NCBI RefSeq assembly: GCF_003119115.1
Contig: NZ_CP022367.1
Span: 1,787,001 to 1,851,000, forward strand
Origin: Azospirillum sp. TSH58
Lineage (GTDB): Bacteria; Pseudomonadota; Alphaproteobacteria; Azospirillales; Azospirillaceae
Length of the DNA: 64,000 nucleotides
Reading direction: 5' to 3'
Part shown: piece by piece, positions 6,784 to 14,553 of the stretch
Numbering within the stretch: the first letter of the stretch is position 1
Layout of the letters: every line of letters begins with the position of its first letter
Translations under genes and position numbers: made by a program
The notes under the pieces: generated by a model
What the model was told of the DNA's origin: nothing
Databases searched by the model: none
What the model saw: only the letters and a program-made list of their open reading frames with translations

Positions 6784-8919
6784 TTGTCCAACGTGTCTCC
6801 GGCAGAGCATCAGGGTCCTGACGGCCCGTCCGCACCGGCAATGCCGACCACATCGGCGTTTCTGGCATCGCTGGCCGAAAGCCTCATGCACCAGGCGTCC
6901 TTCGCGTTGGTCTATGCCGACGCCGGGCGGCGCTGCCTGTTCGCGAACCCTGTATTCGCCGCCGTTTTGCGGACGTCGCCCGAAGCCTTGGTGGGGCGGC
7001 CGCTGGCCGAATTCGACCATCCCCTGGCGCGCGCCGTGGCGCAGGCGCTGGAGCGCTCCGGCCAGACCGGGGAGGCCGCCCCGGTCGATTGCGAGGTCGA
7101 GCGGTCGGACGGCGGGCGCGGCGTGCTGACCGGCTGCGTCCTGCCCCATCGCACCGGCGATGGGGCCCACGGCTTCCTCGGCCTGTTCCAGGACGTGACC
7201 GACCCGGCCCGCATCGCCGATTTCGTCCTGCGCCGCGACCCCTTCGTGACGACGCTGCTCGACGCGGCGGTGGATGGCGTGGTGGTGGCGGACCGCCACG
7301 GCATCATCCGCACGGTCAACCGCTCCTGCCGCGACCTGTTCGGCTACGACGAGGAGGAGTTGATCGGGCGGAACGTCTCCGTCCTGATGCCGCCGCCCTT
7401 CTCCCGCGACCACGACAAGTACATCGGCAGCTATCTGGAGACGGAGCGCGCCAAGATCATCGGCATCGGGCGCGACGCGCTGGGCCGGCGCAAGGACGGC
7501 GCGGTGTTCCCGATCCATCTCAGCGTCGGACAGGCCCGCCTGGCGCGCGACGTCGTCTTCGTCGGCATCATCCGCGACATCTCCGAGCGGCTGGCGGCGG
7601 AGCAGCGGGCGACCTATCTCGCCCGGCACGACCCGCTGACCGGCGTGCTGACCCGCACCGCCTTCCTGGAGGAGTGCGAGGCCGTGCTGGCCGCGCCCTT
7701 CCCCGGCCAGGAAGGGGGCCTCTTCGCGCTCTACGCGCTCGACGTCGACCAGTTCAGCGACATCAACGAGGCGTTCGGCTTCCATGTCGGCGACGCCGCG
7801 TTGAAGGCGATGGTCAGCCGGGTGACGGAGGTGCTGCCGCAGCAGACCTACGTCTGCCGCATCGCCGCCGACGAGTTCGCCGCCCTGTCCCGCGTCGAGA
7901 GCGCCGAGCAGGCGGAGACGCTGGCCGATCTGCTGCATGACCGGCTGACCGCCTCCATCTACGCCGACCGCCATTGGGTGCGGCTGCGGCTGTCCATCGG
8001 CGCCGCGGTGCAGGACGCCGACATCCGCACGCTGGAGGAGCTGAACGCCAAGGCCAAGCTGGCGCTTCAGGCCGCCCAGCACAACGGCGGCAACGCCGTT
8101 TGCTTCTACACCCCGGAAATGGCCGCGGCGGCGACCCGGCGCATGTTCCTGACCATGCATCTCGCCCACGCCATCGAGCGGAACGAGCTGCACATGGCCT
8201 ACCAACCCATCGTGGAGGCCCGTTCCGGCCGGATCGTGGGGGCGGAGGCGCTGCTGCGCTGGAACCAGCACACGCTGGGTCCCGTCTCCCCGGGCGAGTT
8301 CATTCCGGTCGCCGAGGAAAGCGGCCTGATCGTTCCCATCACCGACTGGGTGCTGACCGCCGTCGTCGATCAGATGGCCGTGTGGGAGAAGGCGGGCACC
8401 CTGCCCAAGCAGATCTTCATCAACATTTCCGGTCCGCAGTTCCTGCGCGGCAACCTCAGCGCCCGCCTCGAGGAGCTGTTGGGCCGCCATCCGGAGCTGC
8501 GCGGGCGACTGGGGCTGGAGATCACCGAGCAGGCGGCGGTGCGCGATCTGAAGGCCGCGGTGCAGACCCTGACGGAACTGGAGGCCATCGACGTCCAGGT
8601 GGCGATCGACGATTTCGGGTCGGGCTACTCGTCGCTCAGCTACGTGCAGCAGCTTCCGGTGTCGAAGCTGAAGATCGACCGAGCCTTCATGGCGGACATT
8701 CCGGACAACCTGAAGAACGGGGCGCTGGTCCGCGCCGCGGTCGGCATGGCGCACGGGCTCGGCCTCGTCACCGTGGCCGAAGGGGTCGAGACGGAGGAGC
8801 AGCGGGACTTCCTGGTCTCCGTCGGCTGCGACCTGCTCCAGGGCTATCTGTTCGGCCGCCCGGCCGCCCCGGACGCCTTCGCGGCGATGATCCGCGCCCA
8901 GCAGCCCGCGATGGCCTGA
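6784..8919 (+). CDS. PAS-PAS-GGDEF-EAL protein, probable c-di-GMP phosphodiesterase with FixL-like PAS
   Basis: 711 residues from a TTG start; an ATG at 6841 is the alternative. Order: PAS (about 30-140), second PAS (about 150-275), GGDEF (about 280-435), EAL (about 440-705). The second PAS carries His210 in HDKYIGSY and, exactly 20 residues later, Arg230 in IIGIGR. This is the spacing of the haem-ligand His and distal Arg in FixL. The GGDEF signature is degenerate (AADEF, 361-365), so cyclase activity is unlikely. The EAL side is intact: EALLRW (488-490), ITEQ, DDFGSGYSSL, KIDR and AEGVET. I infer a phosphodiesterase that may respond to O2 or another haem ligand. Confidence 0.88.
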   Translation: MSNVSPAEHQGPDGPSAPAMPTTSAFLASLAESLMHQASFALVYADAGRRCLFANPVFAAVLRTSPEALVGRPLAEFDHPLARAVAQALERSGQTGEAAPVDCEVERSDGGRGVLTGCVLPHRTGDGAHGFLGLFQDVTDPARIADFVLRRDPFVTTLLDAAVDGVVVADRHGIIRTVNRSCRDLFGYDEEELIGRNVSVLMPPPFSRDHDKYIGSYLETERAKIIGIGRDALGRRKDGAVFPIHLSVGQARLARDVVFVGIIRDISERLAAEQRATYLARHDPLTGVLTRTAFLEECEAVLAAPFPGQEGGLFALYALDVDQFSDINEAFGFHVGDAALKAMVSRVTEVLPQQTYVCRIAADEFAALSRVESAEQAETLADLLHDRLTASIYADRHWVRLRLSIGAAVQDADIRTLEELNAKAKLALQAAQHNGGNAVCFYTPEMAAAATRRMFLTMHLAHAIERNELHMAYQPIVEARSGRIVGAEALLRWNQHTLGPVSPGEFIPVAEESGLIVPITDWVLTAVVDQMAVWEKAGTLPKQIFINISGPQFLRGNLSARLEELLGRHPELRGRLGLEITEQAAVRDLKAAVQTLTELEAIDVQVAIDDFGSGYSSLSYVQQLPVSKLKIDRAFMADIPDNLKNGALVRAAVGMAHGLGLVTVAEGVETEEQRDFLVSVGCDLLQGYLFGRPAAPDAFAAMIRAQQPAMA

Positions 8920-8944
8920 ACGTCCGCCTGAACGTCCGCCTGAA
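8915..8944 (+). repeat. 12-bp tandem repeat overlapping a stop codon
   Basis: CCTGAACGTCCG occurs twice in a row (8915-8926, 8927-8938) with a half copy after it. The TGA stop of the signalling protein lies in the first copy. Each unit contains a TGA in the same frame, so unit gain or loss would not extend the protein. Confidence 0.6.
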
Positions 8945-8971
8945 TGCTCGTCGGCGGCGGCCGGAAGGGCG

Positions 8972-10861
8972 TCATCCCTCCAGCCGTTCCGGTTCCTTCC
9001 CGGTCAGGGCGGGCGCGTCCATCACGGGGGCGGGCAGGCGCTCGCGGCGGGTTTCCCGGCGCTGCCAGCGGCGGAAGGAACGTTTCGACCACCAGGATCG
9101 GACCGTCTGCCAGAGCCGTTCCGGCCCCTGGAACAGCGGCACGCGGGGCTTGTCCATGGCCGAGGGCTCCAGCGCGAGGCCGACCGAGGTGATCTGCCCC
9201 TCCTGCATGTCGCGGACGATCAACTCCACCCCGCCCATGCGCATCCGGTCGCCCAACTCGCAATTGCCGCCGAACTCGTTGCGCAGCAGATCGCGCAACG
9301 ACCGCTGGGCGTTGGCCAGCGACAGGGGCAGGCCGTACATCTCGGCGATCTGCTCGACCGTCGCGTCGGGGTTCAGCGCCAGATCGCCGTAGAAGGCGCG
9401 GTCGTCCTGATCCAGCGGGCGGCTCTCGGCGAACAGCTTGTCGATCAGCGGCAACTGGCTGGGCGGGGTGAACAGATAGACCATGTCCCCGGCCTGGAGC
9501 GTCCGCGCCTTGTGCAGCGGCACCACGCGTCCGTCGCGGATGACCAGGGAGGGGCGGGCGAAGCGCGGCGTGCGCTGGCCGCGGGCGGCGGGGCTCTTGG
9601 GGTGGACGGTGTAGGCGACCATCTCCTGGTCGGCGCCGCCGGGCAGTTCCAGCTCGAACCGCTCGACCGGGCCGCGCCGCGGCGGGACGATCAGCTTCAG
9701 CCAGCGCGCCATCGGGCCGATGGTCCAGCCTTGCACCGCCAGGGACACGATCACCACCAGGAAGGCCGTGTTGAAGATCACCTGACCGCCCGGCAGGTCG
9801 CCCAGGATCGGCACGAGCGCCAGCAGCATCGACACCGCGCCGCGCAGCCCGACCCAGGCCATGAAGGTCTTCTCGTTGGCCGAGAAGCGGAAGGGCAGCA
9901 GGCACAGCCACACCGCCAGCGGGCGCGCCAGCAGGATCAGCAGGACGGCCAGGGCGAGGGCGGGCAGGGCGATCGCCCCGAAGTCGTGCGGGGTGGCGAA
10001 CAGGCCCAGCATGACGAACATGACGATCTGGCTGAGCCAGGTCAGACCCGAGTGGAACTGCCGCAGGCCCAGCGCCCCGCGCAGCTTCACATTGCCCGCG
10101 ACGAGGCCGGCGGCGTAGACGGCCAGGAAGCCGCTGCCCCCCAGCTCGTTCGTGCCGGCGAACAGGAACAGGGCGAAGGCCAGGGTGACCACCGGGTTCA
10201 GGCCGGGGTCGAGGCGGGCCTTGTTGATGAAGGCGGCCAGCCCGGCCCCGCCCAGGACGCCCAGCACCGCCCCGCCGGCGATCTGCTTGACCAGGAAGCC
10301 GGCCAGCTCCAGCGGCGTTCCCCAGCCGTGCAGGGCCGCTTCCACCAGCATGGCGGTCAGCAGGATGGCCGTCGGGTCGTTGCTGCCGGACTCGATTTCC
10401 AATGTCGAGCGCACGCGGTCGCGGATGGTGATGCCGCCGACCCGCAGCAGGAAGAAGACCGCCGCCGCGTCGGTGGAACTGACCGCCGCGCCGACCAGGA
10501 AGGATTCGATCCAGGGCAGGCCCAGCAGACCATGCGCGGCGACGCCGATGACCCCGGAGGTGATGGCGACCCCGAAGGTGGCGAGGCTGAGCGCCGGCCA
10601 CGCGGCGGCGCGGTAGCTCGACAGCTTGGTGTCCAGCCCGCTTTCGAAGAGGATCACGGCGAGCGCGATGGAGCCGATCAGAAAGGCGCTGTCCGCGTCG
10701 TTGAAGCTGATGCCCCCGACGCCATCGATCCCGGCGAACAGACCGACGCCCAGGAAGATCAGCAGCAGCGGCGTGCCGATCCGCAGCGCCAGATAGCTGG
10801 TCAGGATGCTGACGATCAGCAGCGACGACCCGATCAGGATGATGGTGCTCGCCGTCTCCAT
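8972..10861 (-). CDS. nhaP2: Potassium/proton antiporter, CPA1 family (NhaP2/CvrA type)
   Basis: 629 residues. Residues about 1-400 form 12 or so hydrophobic helices with the CPA1 motifs ILFESGLDT, SSTDAAAVFFLL and ESGSNDPTAILLT. These contain the Asp pair expected for cation/proton exchange. A cytosolic part follows with a TrkA_C-like segment (about 490-570) and an acidic/basic tail. Length and domain order match NhaP2/CvrA, which exports K+ (and Na+) for proton to protect against cytoplasmic alkalinisation and low osmolarity. The ATG at 10861 follows GCGAGGAC. It is divergent from the porin-like gene. Confidence 0.85.
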   Translation of the reverse strand: METASTIILIGSSLLIVSILTSYLALRIGTPLLLIFLGVGLFAGIDGVGGISFNDADSAFLIGSIALAVILFESGLDTKLSSYRAAAWPALSLATFGVAITSGVIGVAAHGLLGLPWIESFLVGAAVSSTDAAAVFFLLRVGGITIRDRVRSTLEIESGSNDPTAILLTAMLVEAALHGWGTPLELAGFLVKQIAGGAVLGVLGGAGLAAFINKARLDPGLNPVVTLAFALFLFAGTNELGGSGFLAVYAAGLVAGNVKLRGALGLRQFHSGLTWLSQIVMFVMLGLFATPHDFGAIALPALALAVLLILLARPLAVWLCLLPFRFSANEKTFMAWVGLRGAVSMLLALVPILGDLPGGQVIFNTAFLVVIVSLAVQGWTIGPMARWLKLIVPPRRGPVERFELELPGGADQEMVAYTVHPKSPAARGQRTPRFARPSLVIRDGRVVPLHKARTLQAGDMVYLFTPPSQLPLIDKLFAESRPLDQDDRAFYGDLALNPDATVEQIAEMYGLPLSLANAQRSLRDLLRNEFGGNCELGDRMRMGGVELIVRDMQEGQITSVGLALEPSAMDKPRVPLFQGPERLWQTVRSWWSKRSFRRWQRRETRRERLPAPVMDAPALTGKEPERLEG

Positions 10862-10986
10862 AGTCCTCGCGCCGGAATGGGAGTGATGCCGCCTTCGCGG
10901 TCATCCGATTTTGGCAATTCTTGGGCACGAGTGCAACGCAGCGGCCAAAATTTCCCAATGTTCCTAAAATAATACAGAAATGTCTC

Positions 10987-11005
10987 CCGCAATGCAGCAT
11001 TGCGG
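10987..11005. promoter_or_regulatory. Perfect 9-bp palindrome upstream of porin-like gene
   Basis: CCGCAATGC, one base, GCATTGCGG: a perfect 19-base dyad in the divergent region between the antiporter and porin genes. It lies just before a TACAAT -10-like hexamer (11011-11016). This places it where a repressor would block polymerase. It could also be a small hairpin at the transcript start. Confidence 0.5.
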
Positions 11006-11051
11006 CGGGCTACAATCCTTCCGGGTTAATGCAACGGGCGAGGGGCATTTC

Positions 11052-11918
11052 ATGTTTCGTATACGGCGTATTCCGGCACCACCCCTCATCTCCCTGCCCC
11101 TCGTCTCCCTGCCCCTCGCTCTCCTGACGCTTGTCCTGTCCTCCGCCGCCGCGACGGCGGGAGCCTTGCCCGACCTGGACCGCACGGCGGCGGGCGGCGG
11201 TGCCACGCCGATCCGGTTCGACAAGAAGGCCATCGACCTCGGCGGTTGGGGCGCCCTGGAGGTCGGCCAGACGGAAAGCGCGTCGCGCCGGATGGTGGTG
11301 ACCACGCCGGTGCGCGACCAGTGGTTCTCCGACCCGGTCTTCATGAACGACGGCGCCTTCGGCGGTCCGGACGCGCGGGCGACCTATTATTCGCCGGGCC
11401 TGCACGGCTTCAACATCGGGCTCGGCTACACCCCCGTGCGGACGGAGCTTGGCGCGGCCGACCCGCTCGCCCGTCATGTGGTGGAAGGCGTGGTGCGGCA
11501 CGACGGGCGGCTGGGCAAGGCCCGCCTGCGCATCACCGCGGGGGCGGGCAAGGCCGCCGTGGCCAAGGACCGCGGCACGCCCCGCCGGTCCTGGGTGGTC
11601 GGCGGTCAGGTGACGCTGCCCGGCGTGACGGTCGGCGCCGGCTATCGCGAGCAGTTGCCCGACGGCGGCGCGGCGCGGCGGACGCTCAACGCCGGCCTCT
11701 ATCTGGAGCAGGGCACGCCGCTGCGGGGCTGGACGGTCATGGGGCGGCTGGCCCACACGCAGGTCGGCACGGAGGCCCCGCAGGAGGCCTGGTCCACGGG
11801 CCTGCGGTTCCGCATGTCGCCGAAGGTCAGCGTCACCGCCGATCTGGGCACCATGACCTACGGCGGGGACCCGTCCGACAGCACGATGCTGCGCGTCGGC
11901 ACCCGCGTTCTGTTCTGA
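11052..11918 (+). CDS. Porin-like outer membrane beta-barrel protein
   Basis: 288 residues from the ATG at 11052, preceded by GAGGGGC. A signal peptide (SLPLVSLPLALLTLVLSSAAATAG) is followed by alternating amphipathic strands such as GFNIGLGYTPVRTELG and AGLYLEQG. It ends in a terminal Phe (VGTRVLF), the BAM recognition signature. It resembles the general alphaproteobacterial porin group but is shorter than typical trimeric porins (about 350-400 residues), so a barrel with fewer strands is likely. Substrate is unknown. Confidence 0.7.
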   Translation: MFRIRRIPAPPLISLPLVSLPLALLTLVLSSAAATAGALPDLDRTAAGGGATPIRFDKKAIDLGGWGALEVGQTESASRRMVVTTPVRDQWFSDPVFMNDGAFGGPDARATYYSPGLHGFNIGLGYTPVRTELGAADPLARHVVEGVVRHDGRLGKARLRITAGAGKAAVAKDRGTPRRSWVVGGQVTLPGVTVGAGYREQLPDGGAARRTLNAGLYLEQGTPLRGWTVMGRLAHTQVGTEAPQEAWSTGLRFRMSPKVSVTADLGTMTYGGDPSDSTMLRVGTRVLF

Positions 11919-12057
11919 ATCGGTGCCCGAACGGGCCTGATATCCCTCTTTCGCCGTTATCCAAGGGTGGTTTCCCGACGGAATTGCGGTGTCGTGGAAG
12001 CAAATGGCCTTCTCGCCTGTTTACAGAAGCGAGATGCACCACAAGGAGGGTTTGGAC

Positions 12058-12237
12058 ATGTCTCGTTTGCGCCTGATCGGGACCGCCATTGCGCTGTTGA
12101 CGCTCGCGGCCTGTTCGACCGGCGGCGTCGTGGGCGGCACGGCTGGCGCCGCCGGTGGCTACGCGGTGGACGGCAAGCGTGGCGCGATCATCGGTGGCCT
12201 GGGCGGCGCGGCTCTGGGCACGGCCCTGGATCGCTGA
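12058..12237 (+). CDS. Small glycine-zipper lipoprotein (OsmB-like)
   Basis: 59 residues. The signal peptide ends in the lipobox LAAC, so residue 20 would be the acylated Cys. The mature part is almost entirely a glycine-zipper (GGVVGGTAGAAGG, GAIIGGLGGAALG), as in OsmB and similar outer-membrane lipoproteins. The ATG at 12058 has an excellent AAGGAGG site. A strong hairpin follows the stop. Role is probably envelope-stress related; the exact function is unknown. Confidence 0.75.
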   Translation: MSRLRLIGTAIALLTLAACSTGGVVGGTAGAAGGYAVDGKRGAIIGGLGGAALGTALDR

Positions 12238-12276
12238 CCGGACGCGACGGACACGTTCCGTTGCCGATGACGACAA

Positions 12277-12308
12277 GCGCGTCGCGCCGACCGGGCGCGG
12301 CGCGCTTT
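12277..12308. terminator. GC-rich hairpin terminator after lipoprotein gene
   Basis: A 12-base stem (12277-12288 with 12294-12305, one mismatch) and a 5-base loop are followed by TTT and, a few bases on, TTTT. It lies between the convergent lipoprotein and acetyltransferase genes and fits an intrinsic terminator on the plus strand. Confidence 0.6.
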
Positions 12309-12315
12309 CGCCTTT

Positions 12316-12846
12316 TCAGGCCCGCCATTCCTTCCGCAGGATGGCGTACTGCATCGTGTTCTCGAAGATGGGGTTCCCGTCGCCATCCGTCGTGAAGGAA
12401 ATGAACTCCAGGAACAGCCCTTCCTTCCGCATGCCGAGCTTTTCGCACAGGCGCTGGGACGCGACGTTGGTCTCCTCGACATAGGCGTAGAGGCGGCGGG
12501 CCTGCCGCACCGTGAACAGATGCTCGAAGAGGGCCCGCGCGGCCTCCGTGGCGTATCCGGCTCCCGCGACATCCGCGTTGAAGTTCCAGCCGACGGTGTA
12601 GGTGTCCGGCGGCTCGGGCACCTGGAACACGTCTCCGATCACCCGGCCGCTGCTTCGCAGGCACACGGCGATGTGCTCGTCGCTTCGGCTGCGGGCTTCC
12701 ACCTCCGCGGCCGCCGCGTCGAGATCGTCCAGCTTGAGCGAGAGGAAGCAACTCGCCCGGGGGTGACGCAGATAGGCGAGCAGATCGGGCGCGTCCCCCT
12801 CCCGGAAGGGCCTCAGGATCAGACGGTCCGTGGTGATGGGGTCCAT
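12316..12846 (-). CDS. GNAT family N-acetyltransferase (RimJ/RimL type)
   Basis: 176 residues. It opens with TDRLILRPFREGDAPDLLAYL, typical of RimJ/RimL-like acetyltransferases, and has VGWNFNADVAGAGYATEAARALF for acetyl-CoA binding (the GxGYATEA loop). Later YVEETNVASQRLCEKLGMRKEG is the usual N-x-x-S motif. The ATG at 12846 was chosen over an upstream ATG because the family begins here and AGGGACGA precedes it. The substrate, a protein N-terminus or small amine, cannot be told. Confidence 0.88.
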   Translation of the reverse strand: MDPITTDRLILRPFREGDAPDLLAYLRHPRASCFLSLKLDDLDAAAAEVEARSRSDEHIAVCLRSSGRVIGDVFQVPEPPDTYTVGWNFNADVAGAGYATEAARALFEHLFTVRQARRLYAYVEETNVASQRLCEKLGMRKEGLFLEFISFTTDGDGNPIFENTMQYAILRKEWRA

Positions 12847-13025
12847 GTTCGTCCCTGCGGAAAGGGCTGGAGCCGGAACCCGGCAGTTCATGAGCCGGTC
12901 AATTTTGCCGCCCGGCACCTTCGTGTCACCAGGAATTCCACGTAGGCGTTTGATTGTCCAGCATATTCAAGGTTGCACAAAACTTGCTTGTCGGATCTCC
13001 AACCCATCGGTCACGAGAAGCCGTC

Positions 13026-13340
13026 ATGCAAATCTCCAATTATATCAGCGAGGTCACCCGCGTCGTCTCCAAGTTCACGGCGAAGAACGAGAAGACCGAA
13101 CCGGAGAAGGAGGCGAGCGGCGTCAGCGCCGCCGACGCCTTCCTCAAGGAGGCGCGGAAGACGCCGGCCCAACGCATCCGCGACCAGCTGCTCGCCCGCA
13201 TGAAGCTGGACGAGGAGTCCCTCGCCGAGATGCCGCCGGAAAAGCGGGCCGCGGTCGAGAAGCAGATCGCCGAGGAACTGAAGCGCCAGCTGACCGGCGA
13301 GAAGGACCGTCGCGGCGCGGCGGTCGACCTGACCGCCTGA
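13026..13340 (+). CDS. Small charged hypothetical protein
   Basis: 104 residues, rich in Lys and Glu, predicted helical, no signal or membrane segment. A conserved-looking core, RIRDQLLARMKLDEESLAEMPPEKR followed by a second helix, suggests a small helical-bundle protein. The last base lies six bases from the stop of the convergent patatin gene. No family recognised. Confidence 0.6.
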   Translation: MQISNYISEVTRVVSKFTAKNEKTEPEKEASGVSAADAFLKEARKTPAQRIRDQLLARMKLDEESLAEMPPEKRAAVEKQIAEELKRQLTGEKDRRGAAVDLTA

Positions 13341-13346
13341 CGCCGT

Positions 13347-14363
13347 TCAGGCCGGGGGCGAGTAGCCGAAAACCCGCAGCGCGTCCTGAAGGTCGGGAAG
13401 GACGCGCTCGACCGCCGCCTCGCCCTCGCGGATGCAGTCGTCGGCCCGATCGAACTCCGACAGGCCGATGTGCCCCAGCCGCGGGGTGATGTGCACGTCC
13501 GGCGGCTCGCCCGCCAGACGGGAGCGCGCGATGCGGTCGGTGACGATGCCCAACGAGGAGATCATCACGCCGAACAGGCTCGGCCCCTCGTAATCGCGCC
13601 GGAAGATGCGGCGGCTCAGCGCGCCGATGGGCACGCGGAAGCCGGCGCGGGGCCTGGTCTCGCCATCCGGCCCCTGCTCCTCGTCGATCAGCTTGAGGAG
13701 GTCGAACCCCGCCGCGGTCGGCACGGCGGCGCCGGGGCGCCGCGACTTGCCGATGATGTCGGCGGCCAGATTCACCGCGATGACCATCTGGGCGCCCAGG
13801 GCCCGGCAGGCCGACACCGGCACCGGGTTGACCAGGGCGCCGTCGACCATCCAGCGCCCCTCGAACCGCACCGGCGGGAAGACGCCGGGCAGGGAGAAGG
13901 AGGCGCGCAGCGCGTCCACCAGCGGGCCGTTGCGCATCCACACCTCGTGCCCGGTGACCAGATCGGTGGCGATGGCGGCAAAAGGGCTGGACAGTTCCTC
14001 GATCAGGACGTCGCCGAGATGGTGGCGCATCTCGGCCACCAGCCGGTCCCCGCCGATCAGCCCGCCGCCCTGGCGAAGCCGCAGGTCCAGATAGCCGACG
14101 ATCTTCATCCGGGTCAGGCTGCGCGTCCACTCCTCCAGCGCGTCGAGCTTGCCGGCGAGATGGACGCCGCCGACCAGCGCCCCCACCGAGCTGCCGCAGA
14201 CGATGTCCGCCTCGATCCCGTAACGCCTCAGCGCCCGCAGGACGCCGATGTGCGCCCAGCCCCGCGCCACCCCGGCGCCCAGCGCCAGACCGATGCGCGG
14301 CCGGTGGTGCTGCCGGCCGTATCCGTTTCCGAGACCCTGTCCGTTTCCGCCGTCCGCCGCCAT
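13347..14363 (-). CDS. Patatin-like phospholipase family protein (RssA-like)
   Basis: 338 residues from the ATG at 14363, which follows a perfect AAAGGAGG. Patatin motifs are complete: oxyanion loop LGAGVARGWAH, nucleophile elbow GSSVG with Ser59, and the Asp of the catalytic dyad in MVDGALVNPVP. Patatins are lipid acyl hydrolases. The RssA subgroup is cytoplasmic or membrane-associated and its substrate is unsettled. The C-terminal 90 residues extend beyond the core. Divergent from the ABC exporter at 14554. Confidence 0.9.
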   Translation of the reverse strand: MAADGGNGQGLGNGYGRQHHRPRIGLALGAGVARGWAHIGVLRALRRYGIEADIVCGSSVGALVGGVHLAGKLDALEEWTRSLTRMKIVGYLDLRLRQGGGLIGGDRLVAEMRHHLGDVLIEELSSPFAAIATDLVTGHEVWMRNGPLVDALRASFSLPGVFPPVRFEGRWMVDGALVNPVPVSACRALGAQMVIAVNLAADIIGKSRRPGAAVPTAAGFDLLKLIDEEQGPDGETRPRAGFRVPIGALSRRIFRRDYEGPSLFGVMISSLGIVTDRIARSRLAGEPPDVHITPRLGHIGLSEFDRADDCIREGEAAVERVLPDLQDALRVFGYSPPA

Positions 14364-14553
14364 GGCGCCTCCTTTGCACAGGGTGGAGCGCGTGCCGGCC
14401 GCCATGGTGCCACCCGACCGGTTAAGGAAGCTTGATCGGTTCCGCCCCGGTGGACAAGCCCGAGCGGACAAGGCCCGGTGAATCAAGGCTTGATGGACAA
14501 GCACGGGCGCCATCGGCTAAGCCATCGCGATTGCGCTACAGGAAGACGTGCAC

